NCBI GenBank assembly: GCA_029263435.1
Contig: JAJCXL010000001.1
Coordinates: forward strand, 1-6,671
Reading direction: 5' to 3'
Source of the DNA: Acidobacteriota bacterium
GTDB lineage: Bacteria; Acidobacteriota; Vicinamibacteria; Marinacidobacterales; SMYC01
Length of the DNA stretch: 6,671 nucleotides
Shown here: piece by piece, positions 1 to 6,010 of the stretch
Layout of the letters: each line of letters starts with the position of its first letter
Numbering within the stretch: position 1 is the stretch's first letter
Translations under genes and position numbers: made by a program
The notes under the pieces: generated by a model
Seen by the model: the letters and a program-made list of their open reading frames with translations, nothing else
What the model was told of the DNA's origin: nothing
Database searches by the model: none

Positions 1-404
1 ATAGCGTGGGCTTCGAGCCCGCGCGCGTAGAGGCGCTTGACGACGGAGTGGAGCTCTTCGTCCTTCGAGGATCCCGCGGGCAGACCACCCGGCTCACCCG
101 CCGGGGCCAACGCGTAGACCTCGACCAACCTCTCGGCCAGCGCCTTGTAGACGGATGTCGTGGTCGCGCCGTCGCGGTGCGTAGGCAGATCCTGGCCGAC
201 CCCGTGCCTAGGCAGATCCTGGCCGTCCCCGTGCGTAAGCAGATCCTGGCCGTCCCCGTGCGTAAGCAGATCCTGGCCGACCCCGTGCGTAAGCAGATCC
301 TGGCCGACCCCGTGCGTAAGCAGATCCTCACCAACGACTGGGATGAGTCGACCTTCGTCGACGAGTCGCAGCACCTCTTCCCAGAATCGTTCCGGATGAC
401 GGAT
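1..404 (-). CDS. SIR2-like (NAD-binding Rossmann) protein, N-terminal part, truncated by the window edge
   Basis: The minus strand is open from a TAA far upstream to the left edge with no stop, giving about 134 residues. The protein begins with 'RHPERFWEEVLRLVDEG', then 'RLIPVVGEDLL' (about residues 19-29), then after a repeat block 'TSVYKALAERLVEVYALA' (about 83-100) and 'ELHSVVKRLYARG'. The order FWxxVLxxIxxGRxIPVVGxxLL, then (L/V)YxxLAERL, then xLxxVVxRxL is the one I know from SIR2-like domains at the N-terminus of larger bacterial multidomain proteins; IPVVG is the nucleotide-binding loop. Such domains bind or cleave NAD+, and many act in defence or signalling. The expected short link between VVGEDLL and the Y-x-x-LAERL helix is here enlarged by six 9-residue repeats. 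No ATG, GTG or TTG is available at a sensible distance: an ATC at 404 lies 7 nt after an excellent Shine-Dalgarno sequence and I use it as the provisional start. The only in-frame canonical alternative, GTG at 374, would delete the conserved FWEE. Family call fairly confident; the C-terminal effector and exact function cannot be seen. Confidence 0.68.
   Translation of the reverse strand, partial: MRHPERFWEEVLRLVDEGRLIPVVGEDLLTHGVGQDLLTHGVGQDLLTHGDGQDLLTHGDGQDLPRHGVGQDLPTHRDGATTTSVYKALAERLVEVYALAPAGEPGGLPAGSSKDEELHSVVKRLYARGLEAHA
171..332 (-). repeat. Six in-frame 27-bp tandem repeats inside the SIR2-like gene
   Basis: Exact 27-bp periodicity on the minus strand: units at 332-306, 305-279, 278-252, 251-225, 224-198 and 197-171. 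They translate as GEDLLTHGV, GQDLLTHGV, GQDLLTHGD, GQDLLTHGD, GQDLPRHGV and GQDLPTHRD. Units 3 and 4 are identical and unit 2 differs from them by one base. The outer units have diverged more: unit 1 starts GGTGAG instead of GGCCAG, and units 5-6 carry CCT for CTT plus further changes. Since 27 is a multiple of three, gain or loss of units keeps the frame and only changes the length of the protein loop. The first unit is the conserved GxDLL segment following IPVV, so the array probably arose by duplication of that conserved segment itself. Confidence 0.95.
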
Positions 405-405
405 C

Positions 406-417
406 GGATCACCTCCT
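406..417 (-). promoter_or_regulatory. Very strong Shine-Dalgarno sequence of the SIR2-like gene
   Basis: The minus strand reads AGGAGGTGATCC, a full-length complement of the usual bacterial 16S rRNA 3' end. The GGAGG core ends 7 nt before the ATC codon at 404, the normal spacing. A GTG lies inside the element itself (412-410) but is in a different frame and is too close to be used with this site. The element supports translation starting here and decides the provisional start at 404. Confidence 0.7.
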
Positions 418-554
418 CTAACACGCCAGTTTATTGCGGTTACGGCTCTTTACGGAACGTATTTTGGATCGGCTGTCCATGGCGGGACAATCCTAGCTCC
501 GGCATAGCTTCGGCACCGGCTGGGGATGAGCTCCGGCTGGAAGCGGGAAGGGGC
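418..554 (-). other. Intergenic gap between M55 peptidase and SIR2-like gene, with possible leader ORF
   Basis: This gap is longer than those separating the three upstream genes, so the SIR2-like gene may have its own transcript. On the minus strand it holds a 20-codon ORF (ATG at 480, stop TAG at 420-418) ending at the Shine-Dalgarno site of the next gene. Its product is rich in Lys, Arg, Ser and Asn (MDSRSKIRSVKSRNRNKLAC). It lacks a convincing ribosome binding site and may be chance, or a leader coupled to the downstream gene. Directly repeated CCAGCCGG and CCGGAGCT words occur at about 500-540. No stem-loop with a T-tract is visible after the peptidase stop. Confidence 0.3.
461..490 (-). 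promoter_or_regulatory. Weak candidate promoter for the SIR2-like gene
   Basis: On the minus strand TTGTCC (490-485) and CAAAAT (466-461) are separated by 18 bp, each matching four of six bases of the sigma-70 consensus hexamers. The position, about 50 bp before the putative start, is reasonable, but matches this weak are expected by chance. Confidence 0.2.
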
Positions 555-1433
555 TCAGTTTCGCAGGTTTCGGTACAGCACCCGAATCATTTTGTATGCT
601 TGGACGAAGTCCGCCGATTCGAACGAGACCGAAAGGTGGCTTTCGCGCTCGACGCTCGGCAGGATCGCAGCGATGTCCGCGAGATCGGGGTTCTTGTACG
701 TGATCGTGACTCTCGAAGGCACCGTCGGCACCGTCGTCTGGAAGCTCGCTAGCCGCTCGATCGCTCGTTGGGCGCCTCGTCGAATCTCCTCTCGGGCATC
801 CGCGGGATGCGCCAGCTCGGCGGTCTGCCGGCGTATGTGGCGTTTGACCGCGACGGTCTCGATGTCGCCGGACACCAGGGTCCGAATCTCCTTCGCAAAG
901 GCTTCGTCGCCGGTGGCGAAGGCAACCGGAACACCGTGGGCACCGGCGACCCGGGCGTTCATTCCGCCTTCGCTGAGGGAGCGTCCGTTGACGCTGATAT
1001 CCGCGATGGTGCCCCCGGAGCCGGTGTGGGCCATGAGCCCTGGCTGGCCTTCCATGGCGTGATACCCGATGAAAAACACCGCGTCGAAGGTGTTGTCGAT
1101 ACCTTCCATCATGCCGAGTGCTTTCGAATTGTTGCTCACCAGGCGAACGCCGGTGGGAAGCTCTTCGATCTTGAGATTGCGCATGCTGCCGTGCGAGTCG
1201 TTGACGAGAAACTCCGTGGCGCCGCCCGCGCGCGCGCCTTCGATGGCCGCGACGACATCGCCGACCATGAGCTTACGCCCCCGATCGTACTCGGCACCAT
1301 TGGCCGAAGTCATTTCCGAGTGGGCGATTCCCGAGATCCCCTCCATGTCCACGGAGAGGTATACGCGTATTGGCTCTTGCGTCGAGCCGGTAACCGCAAC
1401 GGTCAAAGCGATGGCGAGCGTCATCCATTTCAT
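555..1433 (-). CDS. Exported M55-family D-aminopeptidase (DppA-like)
   Basis: Zinc-dependent aminopeptidase of family M55, whose model member, Bacillus DppA, releases N-terminal D-amino acids from short peptides such as D-Ala-D-Ala. The 292-residue protein contains all the expected metal ligands: D29 and E31 in SVDMEGISG, H81 in NDSHG, H125 in GYHAM, and E155 in SEGGMNA. Spacings of 52, 44 and 30 residues closely match the DppA pattern as I recall it (D8, E10, H60, H104, E133). Unlike the cytoplasmic Bacillus enzyme, this one starts with a signal-peptide-like segment (MKWMTLAIALTVAVTGS), with the mature part from about residue 17. I chose ATG at 1433 because the lysine right after it gives a normal signal n-region; a TTG at 1442 would add MSA. 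It follows the permease stop by 39 bp, so co-transcription with padR and the permease is likely. Likely substrates are D-amino-acid peptides in the periplasm or outside the cell, for example from peptidoglycan turnover (inference). Confidence 0.9.
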   Translation of the reverse strand: MKWMTLAIALTVAVTGSTQEPIRVYLSVDMEGISGIAHSEMTSANGAEYDRGRKLMVGDVVAAIEGARAGGATEFLVNDSHGSMRNLKIEELPTGVRLVSNNSKALGMMEGIDNTFDAVFFIGYHAMEGQPGLMAHTGSGGTIADISVNGRSLSEGGMNARVAGAHGVPVAFATGDEAFAKEIRTLVSGDIETVAVKRHIRRQTAELAHPADAREEIRRGAQRAIERLASFQTTVPTVPSRVTITYKNPDLADIAAILPSVERESHLSVSFESADFVQAYKMIRVLYRNLRN

Positions 1434-1472
1434 GGCGCTCAATTGTAGCAGGGCCCATCGCTGAGCGAAGCG

Positions 1473-4109
1473 TCACTCCGACCGGAGGCCGGCGACAGGG
1501 TCCAAGCGTCCCGCCCGCCGCGCCGGTAGGTAGCACGCGACGAGCGAGACCAACGTCAGCAACCCCGCCGAGCCCGCATAAGTTCGCCAATCCGTGGGAT
1601 CGATCCCGTATAACAGCGTCGCGAGCGCGCCCGCAGAAACGTAGGCCAGAGCCAAACCGAAAGCGACGCCCCAGCCGGTCACTCGGAGTCCTTCGGTCAA
1701 TACCTGAATCGCGAGGTCACGCGGCCTCGCACCGAGTGCTTGACGGATGGCCATCTCCCGGGTCCTGCCTCGAACGGTATAGCTGACCACGCCGTACAGG
1801 CCGATCGCGGCGAGAAGCAGTGCCGCTGCCGCGAACAGCGTCATGACGAGCGAGTTGAACCGCTGCTGCCAGATGTTCTCGGAAAGGATCTGGTCCATGG
1901 TCCGTACGTCCGCGACTGCCACCTGGTCGTCGGTGTCGGAGACGACACGTCGGATCGACGCCACCACTCGATCCGGAGGCAAGCTCGTCCGGACCGCGAG
2001 AGACGTCATCAAGTAGCCGGGTGCCGGGTTGTTTTGATAGGAGAAGTAGAGCTCGGGGCGGACGGGATCGGTGAGGTCGGATTGACGCACGTCGCCGACG
2101 ACCCCGATTACGGTCCATGGCGGGCTTTGTGGATCTCCGCCCGCTCTAATGGTTCTTCCGACCGGGTCTTCGGAAGGCCAATAGGTCTCGGCGAGATGCT
2201 CGTTCACGACGACGTGTCGGGTATCGGGGCTCTCGTCGAGGCTCTCGAAGACGCGTCCGCGACGGAGTGGAATCTGAAGGGTCTCGAAATAGGTGGGAGT
2301 GACCACTCTGAGGCTCGCGCGAGGCTCCTCTCCCGCCGAAGGCTCGGGTAAGTCCGTGCGCGCAAAAGTGACTCCCCAAATGTCGCCTCCGATGGGAAGG
2401 TGGTTGACGAAGCCCGCGCGCTCGACGCCCGGCAGAGCGACGACTTCCGACGCGATCTGCTCGAGCAGCGCTTTTTGTCCGACGATCTGATCCTTCAACG
2501 CCGACGGCAGGACGAGAGTCATCGTCAACACTCCGGATCGGAGGAAGCCCGGCTCGAGGCGTGCGAGAGTGAGGTAAGTGCCACCGAGGAGTCCGGCGCC
2601 GGCGAGCAGCATCGCTGACATCGCGATCTGCGCGGATAGCAGCGGTCGGCGGTGGCGCGGGGATACGCTCTCGCGGATGTTTCTCCTCGCATGGAGGCGC
2701 CGAGCTCTCAATGCCGGCCACAGCCCGATGCCGAGGCCCGCCAGCATGCAGATGGCCACGGTGACGGCGACCGCGGCGGGCGTGATGCTCAGCGACGAGA
2801 GCCGTGGGAGGTCCTTCGGACCAAAGCGGCGGATGAGCGTGACACCGAGGTGACCGCCGCCGAGGCCGGCGGCGCCGGCAGCCAGACACAGCAAGAATCC
2901 CTCGAGCAGAGCCGGTGCCATGAGTCTCCAGGGGCTTGCCCCGAGCGCGGCAGAGATCGCCGTGTCTCGCAAGTTCGCCAGAGCGCGGACCGATGCGAGT
3001 CCGGATGCGTTGACGGCTGCGATCAGGAGCACGCTCACCACGGCCGCCAGCAACACCCACAGGCCTCTGCGCACGTCTCCCACCACCGGCTCTCGCAGAG
3101 ACTCGACCTGGATGGCGGTGCCAGCGTTTTGTTCGGAGAACCGCTCGACCAGGCGCGCGCTGATGACGTCGGTCTCGTTTTTCACCGCCGGCAGCGCGAC
3201 CCCGGGGCGCATCCGCGCGAACACCCGAAGGTAGCGGCTATGTTGGCTCGCGTCGGCTTCGGTGAGGATCAGGGGAGCCCACATCTCTGCCTCCGTCGCC
3301 CAAAACGGCGGAAAGGCGAAGCTTTGAGGCATGACGGCAATGACGGTGTAGGGCTCGTCCCCGAGCGTGACCCGTTGGCCGAGGATCTCAGGGTCACCTC
3401 CGAACTCGCGTTTCCAGAGTCCTTCCCCCAAGACGACGACGCGTGAGTCTCCCGCGGCTCCCAGGTTGGATGTGAAGGTCGAGCCCATCAGAGGAGCGAC
3501 ACCTAGCAGCTCGAAGAGGCTCGGGGAGGCTTTGAGCCCGGCCAGTTGTCGCGGGCGATCCTGGCCCGTCAAGACCGGCTGCCACGGGTGAGCGGCGGTC
3601 ATCAGCTCGAGTGAGGTTGCGGCCTCGCTCCACGCGAGGAAGTTGGCGGGCGATGTTGGGGCGCGCTCGTTCCCGTGAGATATCTCGTGAAGAAAAAGAG
3701 CGACGAGTCGCTCCGGGCTCTGATAGTCGAGCGGGCGAAGTAGCACCGAGTCGACGAGCGCGAAGACGGTGCACGTCGCGGCGATACCCAAAGCCAGAAT
3801 CAGTACACTCGCAACACAGGCCCCGGGATCTCGCCGGAGCCGCCGCAGGGCGAGCTTGGCGTCGCAGCTGAGCGCTTCATGGAGGCCCTCTCGCCGGAGC
3901 GGACGGGGCCTAAGGCGACGGGCGCGTCTTAGCCGAAGGCTCGTCATGACGATGTCTACCGCGCCCCGCGCGAAAATCCAGGGCCTAGGGCCGCGCCGTG
4001 TGAGGATGGCCTCGAAAGCGACGACCATGTCTTGACCATAAGTTTGTCGGAACTCCTCGGGGAGGAAATGAAGCAAGCCGCGATACACCCGGAGCATGAA
4101 GCCACTCAT
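1473..4109 (-). CDS. ADOP-type (acidobacterial duplicated orphan permease) MacB/FtsX-like permease
   Basis: 878-residue membrane protein. Residues 5-60 form the short N-terminal ADOP region (LRVYRGLLHFLPEEFRQTYG). A first MacB-like half follows: membrane segment about 98-121 with 'LILALGIAATCTVFALVDSV', periplasmic MacB_PCD region about 125-340, then FtsX helices about 350-370, 396-425 and 444-467. The second half repeats the plan: helix about 489-515, periplasmic part about 520-745 with 'NEHLAETYWPSEDPVG', helices about 753-775, 812-835 and 845-862. The C-terminus PARRAGRLDPVAGLRSE is typical of MacB-like permeases. No Walker A or B motif is present and no ABC ATPase is encoded in the window, hence 'orphan'. 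By analogy with MacB it may be a mechanotransmission or export machine, but family substrates are unknown. Its ATG overlaps the padR stop in an ATGA arrangement, so the two are translationally coupled. The frame is intact throughout. Confidence 0.93.
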   Translation of the reverse strand: MSGFMLRVYRGLLHFLPEEFRQTYGQDMVVAFEAILTRRGPRPWIFARGAVDIVMTSLRLRRARRLRPRPLRREGLHEALSCDAKLALRRLRRDPGACVASVLILALGIAATCTVFALVDSVLLRPLDYQSPERLVALFLHEISHGNERAPTSPANFLAWSEAATSLELMTAAHPWQPVLTGQDRPRQLAGLKASPSLFELLGVAPLMGSTFTSNLGAAGDSRVVVLGEGLWKREFGGDPEILGQRVTLGDEPYTVIAVMPQSFAFPPFWATEAEMWAPLILTEADASQHSRYLRVFARMRPGVALPAVKNETDVISARLVERFSEQNAGTAIQVESLREPVVGDVRRGLWVLLAAVVSVLLIAAVNASGLASVRALANLRDTAISAALGASPWRLMAPALLEGFLLCLAAGAAGLGGGHLGVTLIRRFGPKDLPRLSSLSITPAAVAVTVAICMLAGLGIGLWPALRARRLHARRNIRESVSPRHRRPLLSAQIAMSAMLLAGAGLLGGTYLTLARLEPGFLRSGVLTMTLVLPSALKDQIVGQKALLEQIASEVVALPGVERAGFVNHLPIGGDIWGVTFARTDLPEPSAGEEPRASLRVVTPTYFETLQIPLRRGRVFESLDESPDTRHVVVNEHLAETYWPSEDPVGRTIRAGGDPQSPPWTVIGVVGDVRQSDLTDPVRPELYFSYQNNPAPGYLMTSLAVRTSLPPDRVVASIRRVVSDTDDQVAVADVRTMDQILSENIWQQRFNSLVMTLFAAAALLLAAIGLYGVVSYTVRGRTREMAIRQALGARPRDLAIQVLTEGLRVTGWGVAFGLALAYVSAGALATLLYGIDPTDWRTYAGSAGLLTLVSLVACYLPARRAGRLDPVAGLRSE

Positions 4110-4459
4110 CGAGCCCGCCCTTTGAGGAGCTTCTTGGCACGGGCCTCTTCGACGAATCTTTCGAGCCGCCTCGCATATGCCGATGATGCTCGCCGTCCGA
4201 GCGGAGTGATGCCGTAATAGCGCGGGTTACCGCCGTTGACGCCGCCGGGTTTGGGTGGTTTCTTCTCGACGATGAGGCCGGCCTCGCTCAGCTGCTTCAA
4301 AGCACCGTAGAGCATTCCCGGCCACAAGTGGGTCTCGCCATCGGTGCGCTCGAGGACGGACTCCATGATCTCGAGACCGTGTCGATCCCCATCGGCTAGA
4401 CTCAGAAGAATCTGGAACCATTGGGATTTGAGCTTGACCTCGCTGCTCGTTCCGCCCAT
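4106..4459 (-). CDS. PadR-family transcriptional regulator paired with the ADOP permease
   Basis: 117-residue winged-helix repressor of the PadR family, the short acidobacterial type usually next to ADOP permeases. It contains the PadR core: helix 'FQILLSLADGDRHGLEIMESV' split around residues 15-35, the recognition region 'LWPGMLYGALKQLSEAGLI' at 45-63, and the wing 'NPRYYGITPLGRR' at 78-90. A basic helix (YARRLERFVEEARAKKLLKG) at 95-114 probably serves dimerisation, as in the small PadR subtype. The start ATG at 4459 has GGAGG 9 nt upstream. The stop overlaps the permease start by 4 bp. A 32-bp palindrome and repeated GTATATAC words upstream suggest that it binds its own promoter. The ligand or signal is unknown; PadR proteins respond to small aromatics, drugs or stress, and nothing here tells which. 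Confidence 0.93.
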   Translation of the reverse strand: MGGTSSEVKLKSQWFQILLSLADGDRHGLEIMESVLERTDGETHLWPGMLYGALKQLSEAGLIVEKKPPKPGGVNGGNPRYYGITPLGRRASSAYARRLERFVEEARAKKLLKGRAR

Positions 4460-4483
4460 CGTCGCGCGCCTCCGGTTCGTCTG

Positions 4484-4515
4484 TATCAGTATGTACTCAT
4501 GAGTATAGACTGATA
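4484..4515. promoter_or_regulatory. 32-bp palindrome, probable PadR operator
   Basis: Fourteen of 16 base pairs are symmetric about the centre at 4499/4500. The arms TATCAGT (4484-4490) and ACTGATA (4509-4515) pair perfectly, as does the 12-bp core TACTCATGAGTA (4494-4505); only the pairs 4491/4508 and 4493/4506 fail. It lies 25 bp before the padR start and covers almost all of a candidate padR promoter, as expected for an autorepressor site. That PadR is the protein that binds is inference from position and symmetry. Confidence 0.7.
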
Positions 4516-4516
4516 A
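4488..4516 (-). promoter_or_regulatory. Candidate padR-ADOP operon promoter
   Basis: On the minus strand TTATCA (4516-4511) and CATACT (4493-4488) have a 17-bp spacer, each matching four of six bases of the sigma-70 hexamers. The resulting transcript would start about 20-25 nt before the padR ATG. Both hexamers sit in the arms of the palindrome, so binding there would block polymerase. Confidence 0.4.
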
Positions 4517-4539
4517 GTATATACCTCTGGGTATATACC
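4517..4539. repeat. Twin GTATATACC repeats upstream of padR
   Basis: GTATATACC occurs at 4517-4525 and again at 4531-4539, a 14-bp centre-to-centre spacing. Each contains the perfect 8-bp palindrome GTATATAC, and the second extends to the 10-bp GGTATATACC. A degraded third word (GGGTAGATA) follows at 4542-4550. They abut the 32-bp palindrome just upstream of the padR -35 region, which suggests accessory operator sites or an activator site. They could also be AT-rich promoter sequence kept for other reasons. Confidence 0.6.
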
Positions 4540-4572
4540 GAGGGTAGATAATCTCTTAGACGATCGGTGACG

Positions 4573-5913
4573 CTATCGGGTTCCTATCGCGTAGAGATGT
4601 TTTTCGCCGCGGAGGAACAATCGACCCGACGCGATGGCAGGGGAGGCGATGACGCGCTCTTCGATCGAGCTTGCGCCGAGTACGGCGTGCTTGGGGCCTG
4701 CTTGAATGATGAAGAAATCTCCATCTTCTCCGGAGAGCAAGATCTTGTCGTCCCACGCGACGGGGGAGGCCCGTACGAAGGTCGCGACCGGAATGCGACC
4801 ACCCTCGTAGACGACCGTGCCGGTCTCCGGCTCGATGCAGGTGAGAATGCCTTTGTCGGAGACCAAGTAGAGGTAGCCGCGGTAGAGAATCGGTGACGGC
4901 GTGTACCCGGTTCCTTTTCGATACTCCCATACCGCGGGAACCGCGTCGGAAGACGACCCCGTCGGGATTCGGATCGCCTTCGTCACCTTGTCGGGATAGC
5001 CCGACACGGCGAAGATCATGGTGTCGCTCGCGACAGCGGTGGGTACACCGTTTCCCAGAAAACCGGGACTGCGCCACAGCTGTTTGCCGGTGGTCGCGTC
5101 GTAGCCGATGACGTTCTCGTAGCTGGTCGTTACGATCTGGCTGCCCCCGTCTCCCTCGACGAGGATGGGACTGCTGTAGTTGACCCGCTCGTTCCTCGGC
5201 GTCCGCCACCGTGTCGTTCCGGTGCGTTTGTCGAGAGCGATGAGGAACGACCCGTCTCCCTCGTTTTGATCGATTTGAAGGATGAGGAGCTCCCCGTGAA
5301 GGAGCGGCGACGTCCCGTGACCGTGACCCCACGTCGCGATGTCACCGAAATCGACGTCCCACTTCGGATTTCCTTCGAAGTCGAACGCATAGAGTCCCTG
5401 AGAGCCGAAGTAGAAAAAGACGAGATCTCCGTCGGTCACTGCGGTCGGCGTCGCGTAGGTGTTGACCCGATGGCGGTTGTCGAAGACGCGCCCGTCATGG
5501 ACCGTGTGCGACCAGAGCGTTCGCCCGGTGAGCGCATCGAGCCCCAGCACTTGGAGTGTGTGCGCTCGGTCGGCACTTTGGGTGGCCGGGTGCCGGTAGA
5601 CTTCGCCCGCGCGGATGTGAACCGGTGCTTCGGCTCCCGGGATGACATCGCCTTCGATGTCAGTCGTGAGAAAGATCCGCTCGCCCCACACGACGGGCGA
5701 AGAGTGGCCTCTGCCCGGCAGGGCAACCTTCCAGAGTACGTTGTCGTGATCCTCTTCGGAGCCCCATTCGAGGGGAAGATCGGTGGCTGTCGATACCCCG
5801 TCTCGGGTCGGTCCGCGCCACCCCGGCCAGTGCGTGTCGGTCCTGGGCGGCTCCAGAGCCCCCCCGACCAACCACGCGGATGAGACGAGTAAGACAACGG
5901 TCCGACGTATCAC
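4573..5913 (-). CDS. Secreted PQQ-like beta-propeller repeat protein
   Basis: 446-residue protein with a signal peptide (MIRRTVVLLVSSAWLVGG, cleaved near residue 20). After that comes the hallmark 'WPGWRGPTRDGVS' (29-41), common at the start of exported PQQ/WD-like propeller proteins of Acidobacteria and Planctomycetes. PQQ-type blade motifs follow: LDALTGRTLW (125-134), YAFDFEGNPKW (175-185), LDKRTGTTRW (227-236), YDATTGKQLW (271-280) and IEPETGTVVY (360-369). The segments 'GHSSPVVWGERIFLTT' (69-84) and 'VIASPAIASGRLFLRG' (421-436) are typical blade strands. BamB-like folds serve as scaffolds or binding proteins in the periplasm. I see no cysteine pair or other sign of a quinoprotein dehydrogenase active site, so enzymatic activity is doubtful. 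The start is GTG at 5913, with AGGAGG 6 nt before it; an upstream ATG at 5970 would add a non-signal-like leader and lacks such a site. No stem-loop terminator is visible between its stop and padR. Confidence 0.88.
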   Translation of the reverse strand: MIRRTVVLLVSSAWLVGGALEPPRTDTHWPGWRGPTRDGVSTATDLPLEWGSEEDHDNVLWKVALPGRGHSSPVVWGERIFLTTDIEGDVIPGAEAPVHIRAGEVYRHPATQSADRAHTLQVLGLDALTGRTLWSHTVHDGRVFDNRHRVNTYATPTAVTDGDLVFFYFGSQGLYAFDFEGNPKWDVDFGDIATWGHGHGTSPLLHGELLILQIDQNEGDGSFLIALDKRTGTTRWRTPRNERVNYSSPILVEGDGGSQIVTTSYENVIGYDATTGKQLWRSPGFLGNGVPTAVASDTMIFAVSGYPDKVTKAIRIPTGSSSDAVPAVWEYRKGTGYTPSPILYRGYLYLVSDKGILTCIEPETGTVVYEGGRIPVATFVRASPVAWDDKILLSGEDGDFFIIQAGPKHAVLGASSIEERVIASPAIASGRLFLRGEKHLYAIGTR

Positions 5914-6010
5914 GCTGAGCCTCCTGCTCGGCCCTGGGCACGACGCGTCGAGGCGGTCCTGCTGTTCCAAGGGGCGTAGAGAGAGGATACTACCGAATCA
6001 GGAGGTGCGA
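5914..6010. promoter_or_regulatory. Divergent intergenic region between propeller and cyclase genes
   Basis: A 97-bp gap that must hold promoters for both directions unless transcription enters from outside. Good ribosome binding sites are present at both ends: GGAGG before the GTG at 5913 (minus strand) and AGGAGG at 6000-6005 before the ATG at 6011 (plus strand). On the plus strand GATACT at 5986-5991 is a possible -10 box, but no convincing -35 was found. No clear palindrome is visible. Confidence 0.4.

Noticed and set aside
171..332. Tandem array read as a CRISPR
   Set aside because: The units are contiguous with no unique spacers and code for a 9-residue periodic peptide in frame.
406..417. 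Plus-strand GGATCACCTCCT, identical to the 3' end of 16S rRNA
   Set aside because: The flanking sequence does not resemble 16S rRNA helix 45; the match is explained by a full-length Shine-Dalgarno sequence on the other strand.
6..752. Long plus-strand open frame covering the repeat and the end of the M55 gene
   Set aside because: It runs antisense to two better-supported genes, has no recognisable domain, and stays open across the array only because 27-bp repeats preserve every frame that is open in one unit.
768..1448. 226-codon plus-strand frame opposite the M55 gene
   Set aside because: Antisense shadow in GC-rich coding DNA; the minus-strand frame has all catalytic motifs.
1443..1472. 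Possible hairpin between the permease and the peptidase genes
   Set aside because: Only a 4-bp CGCT/AGCG stem and no T-tract; not enough for a terminator.
3829..3901. Direct repeat CTCGCCGGAGC about 60 bp apart inside the permease gene
   Set aside because: Short GC-rich word repeated within coding sequence for an Arg-rich stretch; no other sign of a functional element.
4556..5332. 258-codon minus-strand frame overlapping the propeller gene
   Set aside because: Arg-, Ser- and His-rich composition typical of a shifted frame, no domain, while the overlapping frame encodes a full propeller.
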